NCBI GenBank assembly: GCA_021604505.1
Contig: BQJC01000002.1
Coordinates: forward strand, 496,001-560,000
DNA: 64,000 nt
From: Nitrospinaceae bacterium
GTDB lineage: Bacteria > Nitrospinota > Nitrospinia > Nitrospinales > VA-1
Direction of reading: 5' to 3'
Under the pieces are notes generated by a model, which did not search any database, was not told the DNA's origin, and saw only the letters and a list, made by a program, of their open reading frames with translations. A program made the position numbers and the translations under genes. The first letter of the stretch is position 1. Every line of letters starts with the position of its first letter. Below are positions 17,872 to 25,242 of this stretch, in pieces.

Positions 17872-19983
17872 TTGAAAAATACGATGATTATTGAAATTAA
17901 GCAACGTAATTATTACCAGGTGTTGGGGGTCAATCCGGATGCGTCGCAGAACGAAATCGACCACGCCTATAAAAGACTGATCAGCCGGTTCGATTCGGCG
18001 GGGTCGCGGCGATCGCCTAAGGTTCAGGCATCGCTTAAGGGAAAAATTGCGCTGCTGCAGGAAGCTTACGACACCCTTTCAAACCTGGAAAAACGCGATG
18101 AGCACGACCGTTTGATCGAGGAACAAGGAAAGAGCGCTTTGTCGCCGACGGCACTCACCGCTCCGGCATCTTTAAGGGATTGGGAAGTTTCAGCCGACAA
18201 TCGAAAGAACTCCGGCAATGTGTACCAGGATTATTTTGGTTTGTCGGAAAAACCCTTCGACCTGACTCCGGACCCCAAATACCTTTATTTAAGCCCCAAG
18301 CATAAAGAGGTGTTGGCTCATCTGGTCTATGGCATCCAGGAGAACAACGGTTTTCTTAAAATCGTTGGCGAAGTCGGAACCGGAAAGACCATGATTTGCA
18401 GAAGCTTCTTACGGGAATTGCACACCGACTTCAGTATCGCCTACATTTTTAATCCCGGAATCGACGAACTGGAGTTGTTGCAGACCATCAACGCCGAACT
18501 GGGACTGCCTTCTGAGAGCACCAGCAAGAAAAAACTTACAGACATCCTCAACCGTTTTTTGCTGGAGGAAAGGAAAAAAGGGCACCGGGTGGTGGTCATC
18601 ATCGATGAAGCCCAGGATCTGCTGCCCTCGGTTCTGGAACAACTCAGGCTTCTGTCGAATCTGGAAACCGAAACCGAAAAGCTGATTCAGATCGTGCTCA
18701 TCGGCCAACCGGAGTTGGAGAAAGTGCTGGCTCAGGAAGAACTTCGGCAGTTAAAGCAGCGTATCACGATTCAGTGGGAACTGCTTCCCCTGAATCTTGA
18801 AGAGACGCGCGGCTATATTCAGCATCGGTTAAACGTCGCTCTCGGCAAGGGAAAAGTGCAACTCACCCGTCCGGGGACCGATTTGATTTACAGATACTCC
18901 AAGGGCATCCCGCGGATGATCAACGTTCTGGCCGACCGGTCGCTGCTGATCGCGTACACCCAGAATACCAAGAAGATCAATTGTAAGATCATTCGCATGG
19001 CGGTTAAGGACATTGGCGGTCTCAAACCGGCGGCGGCTCCCATAGAAATATTTGGAAAGTTCGTGTTGCCGGTGGTTGCTTTGGCGGCCCTGGCATTTTT
19101 CATCATTCACGATTTTGCCCTGCCGGATTTAAAAACCAACCCAGCCAAGGGAAAAGACATTCCAAAAATCATTCAGGAAAATCCTATCGACCTGACCAAT
19201 CCCGGTCAGTTGCTTAAGGAGGATGAATTGGCAAAATTGCCGTCGATGGAGGCGTCTTCATCTTTGGAAAAACTGGATGTCATGCAAAAAATGGAGGTCG
19301 CTGCCCGACCGGAAAAAGCGTCTCACACGGGGCCCCTGGTTCTCACCCAGCCTGCAAAGCTGGTCACTTATCTTTCCAGCCTTTCCCTGGAAGAAAGCAA
19401 GCTGGAAGCGGCGAAGTGGATATTGGAAACCTGGGGTTTTGATCAATCGGGGGTTGAAATGGTGGATAACTGGGCTCTCGAAAACCTCGAGACGGAGTTC
19501 GAACTGTCGCAGTATGAATTGAACGGCAATTTCAAGCGCTTGACCAACCTCAATTACCCGGCCATTCTGGAGGTGGCGCTTCCCAATTCCCAGGGAACCA
19601 AATACCTGGCTTTGACCTCGGTGAAGGGCGAGCGCGGTGTTTTCGGTTCGGTCGATAAAATTGAAATGCCTTTAGAAACCATCAACCCGTTGTGGACCCG
19701 AAAAGCGATTATTATCTGGAAAGATTTTGAATCCCTGCCTGAAGCCGGTTTGGAAAATGGTTATGCGGGCAAGGAAGTGATCTGGTTGCAGAAAAACCTG
19801 CGTCTCCTGGGTTTCTTTATAGGCCGCGAAGCCGCGCGTTATGGAGGGCAAACGGAAAAAGCCGTGCGTAAATTTCAGCGCAAAAACAATATCAAAGACG
19901 ACGGCAAGTTTTCTACGGAAAGTAAAATGCTTCTATACAATCTGTTGGACATTTACAAAACTCCGAAGCTGATGGCGCCATGA
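17872..19983 (+). CDS. GspA/ExeA-like AAA ATPase with N-terminal J-like and C-terminal peptidoglycan-binding domains
   Basis: 703 residues. Residues ~13-80 resemble a DnaJ domain (YYQVLGVNPDASQNEIDHAYKRL) but the HPD tripeptide that stimulates DnaK is absent (RFDSAG at that place). Residues ~120-385 are an ExeA-type AAA+ ATPase with Walker A GEVGTGKT (166-173) and Walker B VVIIDEAQ. A membrane segment lies at ~396-414, then a periplasmic region with a degenerate C39-like segment and a C-terminal peptidoglycan-binding domain (~640-695, IWLQKNLRLLGFF). GspA-type proteins help insert the type II secretion secretin, or similar assemblies, through the cell wall. The TTG start has GGAAAA five bases upstream; ATG 17884 is an alternative. 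It overlaps the GspB-like gene by four bases. Confidence 0.85.
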   Translation: MKNTMIIEIKQRNYYQVLGVNPDASQNEIDHAYKRLISRFDSAGSRRSPKVQASLKGKIALLQEAYDTLSNLEKRDEHDRLIEEQGKSALSPTALTAPASLRDWEVSADNRKNSGNVYQDYFGLSEKPFDLTPDPKYLYLSPKHKEVLAHLVYGIQENNGFLKIVGEVGTGKTMICRSFLRELHTDFSIAYIFNPGIDELELLQTINAELGLPSESTSKKKLTDILNRFLLEERKKGHRVVVIIDEAQDLLPSVLEQLRLLSNLETETEKLIQIVLIGQPELEKVLAQEELRQLKQRITIQWELLPLNLEETRGYIQHRLNVALGKGKVQLTRPGTDLIYRYSKGIPRMINVLADRSLLIAYTQNTKKINCKIIRMAVKDIGGLKPAAAPIEIFGKFVLPVVALAALAFFIIHDFALPDLKTNPAKGKDIPKIIQENPIDLTNPGQLLKEDELAKLPSMEASSSLEKLDVMQKMEVAARPEKASHTGPLVLTQPAKLVTYLSSLSLEESKLEAAKWILETWGFDQSGVEMVDNWALENLETEFELSQYELNGNFKRLTNLNYPAILEVALPNSQGTKYLALTSVKGERGVFGSVDKIEMPLETINPLWTRKAIIIWKDFESLPEAGLENGYAGKEVIWLQKNLRLLGFFIGREAARYGGQTEKAVRKFQRKNNIKDDGKFSTESKMLLYNLLDIYKTPKLMAP

Positions 19984-20768
19984 GCACCATTCTCAACACG
20001 CTAAAGAAGCTGGAAGAAGAAAAAAGCGTCCTGGAAAAAAATATCGACCTCAAGGGATTGCTGTTGCAAGGCCAGGATTCTGCCTACCCGCAGGTGGAGC
20101 GGCAGGCGCCCAAAAAATGGGGAATTCTCGGGGGACTGATGGCAGGTGCGGTGTTGCTGGGAGTTGTGGTTTACTTTTTTTATTTATCAAAACCCGAGGC
20201 AACCCAACCGGAAAATTTTACTTTGCCCACTAAACCACAAGTGGCTCAGGAGAAGAAAAGACACTTGAAACCGGCGGCATCGAACCCTGGGATTCCGCTC
20301 GCCGGCATTCCGGAAACCGAGCCGGCGGCCATGGATGACCCCTGGAAGGATGAAGATTTTTTCGGTCCAGAGGACGCCCTGCCGCCAGAAGCCCTGCTTC
20401 CAATGGAGGAAATTCCCCGGACGGCAGCGGTGGAAGCTCCTGCCCTGGAAGGTTCCGAGGAAATCCGCGAGATCGAGAACCTGATTCAATCCGCGACCTC
20501 ATCCAGTGAGCTGGAAAAGCAAAATCTTGAGGAACCGGTTTCCAGATTGAGCGGCTTAAGACATGTGCCCGGAGTGAAACTCAAGGGAATTATTTTTTTC
20601 GGTTCTGGCAATCCCGCCAACCATGTTTTTGTCGCCACCGATGCGGAAAAAAACCGTAAACTGAAAGTGGGGGATACCGTTTTAAATGCCACCCTCGAAT
20701 CCATCGAAGCTAAGAAGGCCGTGTTTTCTTACGGCGGCCAATGGGTGGAAACCCTTATTGGCGACTGA
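19980..20768 (+). CDS. GspB/PulB-like general secretion accessory protein
   Basis: 262 residues. The N-terminus MSTILNTLKKLEEEK is the short cytoplasmic segment typical of GspB, followed by a membrane helix at ~47-68, a Pro/Glu-rich periplasmic stretch, and a C-terminal domain (residues ~195-260: GVKLKGIIFFGSG, LKVGDTVLNATLESIEAKKAVF) matching the GspB C-terminal fold. The start overlaps the GspA-like stop by four bases (ATGA), so the pair is translationally coupled, as known for GspA-GspB. No other type II secretion gene is present here, but a type IV pilus cluster lies at the right end. Confidence 0.85.
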   Translation: MSTILNTLKKLEEEKSVLEKNIDLKGLLLQGQDSAYPQVERQAPKKWGILGGLMAGAVLLGVVVYFFYLSKPEATQPENFTLPTKPQVAQEKKRHLKPAASNPGIPLAGIPETEPAAMDDPWKDEDFFGPEDALPPEALLPMEEIPRTAAVEAPALEGSEEIREIENLIQSATSSSELEKQNLEEPVSRLSGLRHVPGVKLKGIIFFGSGNPANHVFVATDAEKNRKLKVGDTVLNATLESIEAKKAVFSYGGQWVETLIGD

Positions 20769-20801
20769 CCGCGCTGTCCTGCCTTTCTGGATTGCTGCTT
20801 C

Positions 20802-22115
20802 TCAATTAGCGATGCAATTTTGAAATTGCATCAAACGCATCGGATTGCCGCGAATTTTCAACTTGCCAGATAAAACAGGCCATAACGGGGATGACTGGCG
20901 TCCGGCAATTTTGAGCCAGGTTTTGGTGTCTGCCAGTACCTTGAGGCCGGCGTTGCCTTCGTGCCCTTCCTGCACCGCGATTTTCCCACCGGCGACAGTT
21001 ACCGTGATTGTACGTTCCTCCTCACCTGTAAAAGTAAAATGGATGGCGAGAGTCAGATCCCTGGCTTTTTCGCGGTTGAAAGCTATTTTGATTCCGTTGA
21101 TAAAGCCTTCAAGCGACTGGGGTCGAAACGGAGTGCGAACGTAACGAATTTCCTTATTTGGATTTTTTTTCGCCACCTTTTCCGCGGTGGTTCCCGGTTT
21201 CACATAGACAGGCTCCGGCTGGTTTTTTAGAGGTTTTACAATCTCGGTCACATATGTTTTCTTGTCTTCCTGAAAAAAAGGCAGGACCTCCTCCCCTGCC
21301 GGGCACACCGCCATGCAATAAGCGGCTTTGTAATTAGAGCCAAAAGAAAGCGATTGCCAGATCGACAGGGTCTCGCTGTCCTTAAACTTTGAACGGTACT
21401 CTTGCACATTTTTAGAGTCGACTATTTCTTCCGTCCAATCCTGAAACCCGCCCATGAATTCGCGGTAGTTGTGATTGTAACAGGAAGAAAAATCAAACTC
21501 CCCGTTGGAATGAATGGCGCCGACCGGACAGGCTGACACGCAAAGGTTACAGGTCAGGCAGGGGTTATAGTCGAGCGGCTTGTCATAGCGGTCCATCTCT
21601 GCATCGATCAGGATTGACTCCAGAAGAATGAAATTTCCAAACTGAGGGTGTATGACGTTGCGGTTTTTCCCCATGCGTCCCATCCCAGCCTCTTCAGCCA
21701 TGCGTTTGTGGCTGACGTCCCAGATTTTGAGCGTTCCCCACCGGTTCATGTCCATCGGAAACCCGACGGTGGGCACGACCCCACGCACGCCGTGTTTGTT
21801 GAGACGCTTGACGATTCTGCGGGCGATTTGCGTGAGGTCTTCGATGGTTTTATGAAATTCGTCGTTGGCGACATAGCGCGCCGGGCTTTGAATGTTTTCC
21901 CGGTTCATGACCTGCACCAAAGAGATGACCGTGCGCGTGCGCCCAAAAACGTGCAGGATATCCTTGCGCTCCGAGTCGAGAGAGGGGCGGTCAATTTCGA
22001 TACACCCCATATCATCGGCCCCCTCCTCCCTACAAATGGCTCTCAACCAATCGGCGGATTGAACGGTTTTTGTTGCCACGGCCTTCTTTTCTTTAACCGT
22101 TTCTATAGTTTGCAT
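20802..22115 (-). CDS. Ferredoxin-type [4Fe-4S] protein (QueG/reductive-dehalogenase-like) fused to a SCP2-like domain
   Basis: 437 residues. The N-terminal ~170 residues resemble the cobalamin-binding part of epoxyqueuosine reductase and reductive dehalogenases. A four-cysteine cluster follows at C186-C189-C192-C196-P, and C212, C267, C271-P are candidates for a second, non-canonical cluster. Residues ~330-435 look like an SCP2 sterol/lipid-carrier domain (IHFTFTGEEERTITVTV). It may be a redox enzyme acting on a hydrophobic substrate, but no reaction is assigned. ATG 22115 has AGGAGA nine bases upstream, and a perfect 12-base palindrome lies at 22137-22148. The MarR gene lies 51 bases upstream on the same strand, so the two probably form a regulated unit. 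Confidence 0.75.
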   Translation of the reverse strand: MQTIETVKEKKAVATKTVQSADWLRAICREEGADDMGCIEIDRPSLDSERKDILHVFGRTRTVISLVQVMNRENIQSPARYVANDEFHKTIEDLTQIARRIVKRLNKHGVRGVVPTVGFPMDMNRWGTLKIWDVSHKRMAEEAGMGRMGKNRNVIHPQFGNFILLESILIDAEMDRYDKPLDYNPCLTCNLCVSACPVGAIHSNGEFDFSSCYNHNYREFMGGFQDWTEEIVDSKNVQEYRSKFKDSETLSIWQSLSFGSNYKAAYCMAVCPAGEEVLPFFQEDKKTYVTEIVKPLKNQPEPVYVKPGTTAEKVAKKNPNKEIRYVRTPFRPQSLEGFINGIKIAFNREKARDLTLAIHFTFTGEEERTITVTVAGGKIAVQEGHEGNAGLKVLADTKTWLKIAGRQSSPLWPVLSGKLKIRGNPMRLMQFQNCIAN

Positions 22116-22136
22116 AATTGAAAATCTCCTTATTTA

Positions 22137-22148
22137 GTGTATATACAC
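22137..22148. promoter_or_regulatory. Palindromic candidate MarR operator
   Basis: GTGTATATACAC is a perfect 12-base palindrome 21 bases upstream of the ferredoxin-SCP2 gene. The same sequence with one mismatch occurs in front of marR (22621-22632). Confidence 0.6.
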
Positions 22149-22165
22149 ATATTTTGATAAATTTT

Positions 22166-22615
22166 TTAAGTCGGACCAAGAAGCTTGATGGTTGAATCCA
22201 GATTTTTAAGCAGTTCCTTCCAGCGTTTGGGGGTCAGGCGTTCGATCACCTGCGCCTGTGCCCGGTTCCAGTAAGGGAGGGCTTTTTTAAGGGTTTTCTG
22301 TCCCTTGTCTGTCAGGGTCAAATTACGGGTGCGGCGGTCCTCCCCCGGAACAATTTTGACCAGCTTTTGAGTCTCCAGCGGTTTCAGGTTGCGGGTCAAG
22401 GTGGTTCGGTCCATGACCAGCGCCTGGGAAAGCTTGCGGACAGCCACCGGACCGAGGGAGGCCAACGCGGCTAAAAGCGTGAACTGTGTGGCTCGAAGTC
22501 CCGAGGGTTGCATCATCTCATCGAACAACTGAGTGACGGTGCGTGTGGCTTTTCTCAGGTTGAAACAGGTACATTCATGGACCGCATATTTCGGTTGTGA
22601 TTTTTTGTGGGTCAT
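22166..22615 (-). CDS. MarR-family transcriptional regulator
   Basis: 149 residues. The winged-helix core includes LRATQFTLLAALASLGPVAV and the wing LVKIVPGEDRRTRNLTLTDKG (residues ~38-115), flanked by dimer helices. The N-terminus CTCFNLRKATRTVTQLFDEM is found in the MarR subfamily with a Cys pair near the start. On the minus strand a promoter TTGACA-N16-TATACT precedes the ATG by only six bases, so transcription could start at or next to the start codon. A near-copy of the palindrome upstream of the ferredoxin gene overlaps that -10. Autorepression and control of the downstream Fe-S gene are inferred from this. Confidence 0.9.
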   Translation of the reverse strand: MTHKKSQPKYAVHECTCFNLRKATRTVTQLFDEMMQPSGLRATQFTLLAALASLGPVAVRKLSQALVMDRTTLTRNLKPLETQKLVKIVPGEDRRTRNLTLTDKGQKTLKKALPYWNRAQAQVIERLTPKRWKELLKNLDSTIKLLGPT

Positions 22616-22620
22616 AATAG

Positions 22621-22649
22621 GAGTATATACACATAAATTTTTCTGTCAA
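22621..22649 (-). promoter_or_regulatory. marR promoter with overlapping MarR-type operator; leaderless
   Basis: On the minus strand: -35 TTGACA (plus 22644-22649), 16-base spacer, -10 TATACT (plus 22622-22627), then six bases to the marR ATG. The palindrome (22621-22632) covers the -10 and differs from the perfect copy at 22137 in one base. No ribosome site fits in the six-base gap. Confidence 0.6.
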
Positions 22650-22700
22650 CCCCTCTTTTGAGGCAAACGCATGGTCCGGCCTCAGCCCTGAAGCCAAACT

Positions 22701-23168
22701 CTAGGGTTTGATGTACAGGTAACCTTGTTCCTGAAGGTCGGCGATACGCTTGACGGCAACAGGGTGTTCCGTGGGTATGAATCCATCGGCAAGAGCGTCC
22801 AGCCCTTTATTGAACAGTTTCATGGAAACCTGGCACATTTCCGGTTCCACCCCGCGGTCAATGACCGTTTTCAGTTTTTTGAGAAGTTTTGGGTCTACGT
22901 CCTCTTTGTCAAACAAGTTCAGAGCCGGCCCGTGGACGACCACTTTGACATCGATTTTATCCAGGCCGCCTTCGGCTTCGATGTGTTTATCGATGAGAGC
23001 CATGGCGTAAGTGGCGACAGCGACATCCGCTCCGTCGATGTGGTAAAGAACCTTGAGTTTTCCATCGGCGGTGCGGTGGCTTTTGGTGTCCGCATGGCTC
23101 ACCCCGGCGCTGGTCAGTGCCGCAATCAGAATAAAAACCGAAAGGAAACGCACAGTCAACTTGTTCAT
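22701..23168 (-). CDS. Periplasmic DsrE/DsrF-family protein
   Basis: 155 residues with a signal peptide (cleavage near VSHADTKS) and a DsrE-like domain: a first strand KVLYHIDGAD, a helix, a second strand DVKVVVHGPALNLF, and MCQVSMKLF containing the single Cys where DsrE-type proteins carry a sulfur-handling Cys. Such proteins handle sulfur transfer or related periplasmic redox chemistry. ATG 23168 follows a perfect AGGAGG. It lies 85 bases from marR, oriented the same way, but no shared promoter is evident. The exact role is unknown. Confidence 0.8.
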   Translation of the reverse strand: MNKLTVRFLSVFILIAALTSAGVSHADTKSHRTADGKLKVLYHIDGADVAVATYAMALIDKHIEAEGGLDKIDVKVVVHGPALNLFDKEDVDPKLLKKLKTVIDRGVEPEMCQVSMKLFNKGLDALADGFIPTEHPVAVKRIADLQEQGYLYIKP

Positions 23169-23237
23169 GATGTCCTCCTGTAGATTCTCATTGAAAGTGT
23201 CAAATCGGGCGCCAGCTCTTTGAGGATGCCAGATTTT

Positions 23238-23609
23238 TCAATCCTTCAACGCCGGTAAATCGTTGAAGGAAATTTTGGCTCCTGGATAACCACGATCCAG
23301 AAGGATATCGATCACTTGTTTGATGGCTTTAACATGGCGCTTCCTTGAATCCACGCCGTCAAAGTGCGGGTCTTCTTCTTCAATTGAAATCACACCGGGG
23401 GCAACGAAGTTGCAATAAAACGCCCCAAGAGGCCTGAGTGAGTTTTCGGAATCGTCGGCTGAGCCGGAGTTGACGACCATCATCGTCATATTGCAATCCG
23501 GGCTGGGATAAACCTCAAACAGGCCGCCGCTGTTTATCGTGTGTTCCCGGCAGTAGTCGATGACCCTTTCAACATCCTCAATAGAAACGGCTTTATAAAC
23601 TGCGTGCAT
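23238..23609 (-). CDS. Uncharacterised cytoplasmic protein
   Basis: 123 residues, not recognised. It looks like a compact alpha/beta domain: MHAVYKAVSIEDVERVIDYC, then strands LFEVYPSPDCNMTMMVV and GAFYCNFVAPGVISI, and a final helix HVKAIKQVIDILLDRGY. Three Cys are present but do not form a clear metal set. ATG 23609 has AGGAAAG upstream. The stop lies 70 bases from the DsrE gene start on the same strand, so a weak operon is possible. Confidence 0.6.
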   Translation of the reverse strand: MHAVYKAVSIEDVERVIDYCREHTINSGGLFEVYPSPDCNMTMMVVNSGSADDSENSLRPLGAFYCNFVAPGVISIEEEDPHFDGVDSRKRHVKAIKQVIDILLDRGYPGAKISFNDLPALKD

Positions 23610-23664
23610 CCTGCTTTCCTATGAGACAATTGGGTAATAAATAAGTTTAACAAAAGGTGGAACG

Positions 23665-24252
23665 ATGGCAAATCAAATTGAAAGTCTGATGGAAAGAATC
23701 AAGGATCTGGAGACCGAGCTGACTTTTGAACTGCAGAAAAAACAGGAAGAATTCTTTTATGAAGTCATCCGAAAGAAAGTTCGTTTTGAGAGGGAAGTCA
23801 GAAAACAGCACCGAGTTCTGGCTAAAAAAATCAACCAATACCTGCGGGAATCAGATGCGCTGACCATCATAACGGCTCCTGTGATCTGGTTTTGTCTGGT
23901 TCCGGGGGTTTTCCTGGATTTGGCGGTCAGCGGTTATCAGGCCATCTGCTTTCCCGTTTATGGAATTCCCAAGGTTCGGCGAAGCGATTATATCGTTCTC
24001 GACCGGCACTACCTGAGTTATCTGAATGGGATCGAAAAGGCCAATTGCATGTATTGCGGTTATTTTAACGGACTGATTTCCTACGTAAGGGAAGTGGTCG
24101 CAAGAACCGAGCAGTATTGGTGCCCCATCAAACACGCACGCAAACTGAAGACCGTTCATCAGCGTTACAAACACTTTTTGGACTACGGCGATGCCAAGGG
24201 CTACCGCGAAAATATTGAGGAGGTGCGAAGGGATTTTAAAGATTTAAAATGA
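23665..24252 (+). CDS. Conserved protein with coiled-coil N-terminus and Cys motif
   Basis: 195 residues. Residues 1-60 form a Glu/Lys-rich coiled coil (IESLMERIKDLETELTFELQ). A hydrophobic segment (ITAPVIWFCLVPGVFLDLAV, residues ~70-90) may be a membrane helix or a buried strand. The C-terminal part has NCMYCGYFNGLISYVREV and a later WCPIKHA, which could bind zinc or iron through C129/C132-type pairs. I do not recognise a named domain. The start at 23665 follows GGTGGAACG. It runs into the glyQ promoter region. Confidence 0.6.
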   Translation: MANQIESLMERIKDLETELTFELQKKQEEFFYEVIRKKVRFEREVRKQHRVLAKKINQYLRESDALTIITAPVIWFCLVPGVFLDLAVSGYQAICFPVYGIPKVRRSDYIVLDRHYLSYLNGIEKANCMYCGYFNGLISYVREVVARTEQYWCPIKHARKLKTVHQRYKHFLDYGDAKGYRENIEEVRRDFKDLK

Positions 24253-24321
24253 GCCGCTTAGGCCGGGCTTTTAAGCGACATCGCTTCTGATTCAATCATC
24301 AGGGTTTCTTTGTGATTGGGG

Positions 24322-24350
24322 TTGACTTGTAACGCGTTCCTCTGCTACAC
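24322..24350 (+). promoter_or_regulatory. Putative glyQ promoter
   Basis: TTGACT (24322-24327), 17-base spacer, then CTACAC (24345-24350), a weak -10. The glyQ ATG begins 10 bases later and no ribosome site is visible, so a very short or leaderless message is possible. Confidence 0.4.
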
Positions 24351-24360
24351 AGCATGCACT

Positions 24361-25230
24361 ATGAATTTTCAGGACGTCATCATCAATCTGCAACGGTTTT
24401 GGACCTCAAGGGGCTGTGCTCTCCATCAGCCTTATGATATTGAGGTGGGCGCGGGAACCTTCAACCCCAGCACGTTTTTTAGAGTGCTGGGTCCGGAGCC
24501 CTACAGTGCGGCTTATGTGGAGCCTTCCCGCCGGCCGACGGATGGCCGCTACGGAGAGAATCCCAACCGGCTTCAACACTATTACCAATTTCAGGTGATC
24601 GTGAAACCGTCTTCCGAGGATATTCAGGACGTGTACCTTGAAAGCCTCACCGCTTTGGGGATAAACCCGATGAAGCACGACATCCGCTTTGTGGAGGACG
24701 ACTGGGAATCCCCCACGCTGGGCGCCTGGGGGCTGGGATGGGAGGTGTGGCTGGACGGCATGGAGATCACCCAGTTCACTTATTTTCAACAGGTGGGGGG
24801 AATCGATCTGGCCCCGGTCACCGTGGAGTTGACCTATGGCCTGGAGAGAATTTCCATGTACCTGCAAAACATCGACAATGTCTACGACCTAAAGTGGAAC
24901 GACACCCTGAAATACGGAGACGTTCACCTTGAGACCGAAAAGCAGTTTTCCCGCTATAATTTTGAAGTCTCTGATAAAGAACGCATGTTTAAGTGGTTTG
25001 ACATGTATGAAGAGGAGGCTCGCCAGCTTCTGGAAAAAGAATTGGTTCTGCCTGCCTATGATTACACATTAAAATGCTCGCATGCGTTTAATCTGCTGGA
25101 TGCCCGCGGTGCCATAAGCGTGACGGAACGTACGGGTTTCATAGGCCGGGTCAGGAAGCTCGCCCGCTTATGTGCGGAAGGATATCTGGCGCAAAGAGAG
25201 GGGATGCAATTTCCCTTATTGAGGAATTAA
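24361..25230 (+). CDS. glyQ: Glycyl-tRNA synthetase alpha subunit
   Basis: 289 residues of the bacterial alpha2beta2 type: [13 protein letters not shown] at the start, [39 protein letters not shown] and [18 protein letters not shown] are family hallmarks. It forms the aminoacylation active site and charges tRNA-Gly together with the beta subunit. I start at ATG 24361; an upstream in-frame start at 24316 would add 15 residues unlike the family. The beta-subunit gene glyS lies 2.7 kb away rather than adjacent, separated by an opposite-strand STAND gene with which glyQ converges (12-base gap). Confidence 0.97.
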   Translation: MNFQDVIINLQRFWTSRGCALHQPYDIEVGAGTFNPSTFFRVLGPEPYSAAYVEPSRRPTDGRYGENPNRLQHYYQFQVIVKPSSEDIQDVYLESLTALGINPMKHDIRFVEDDWESPTLGAWGLGWEVWLDGMEITQFTYFQQVGGIDLAPVTVELTYGLERISMYLQNIDNVYDLKWNDTLKYGDVHLETEKQFSRYNFEVSDKERMFKWFDMYEEEARQLLEKELVLPAYDYTLKCSHAFNLLDARGAISVTERTGFIGRVRKLARLCAEGYLAQREGMQFPLLRN

Positions 25231-25242
25231 ACCGTTCTTGTT

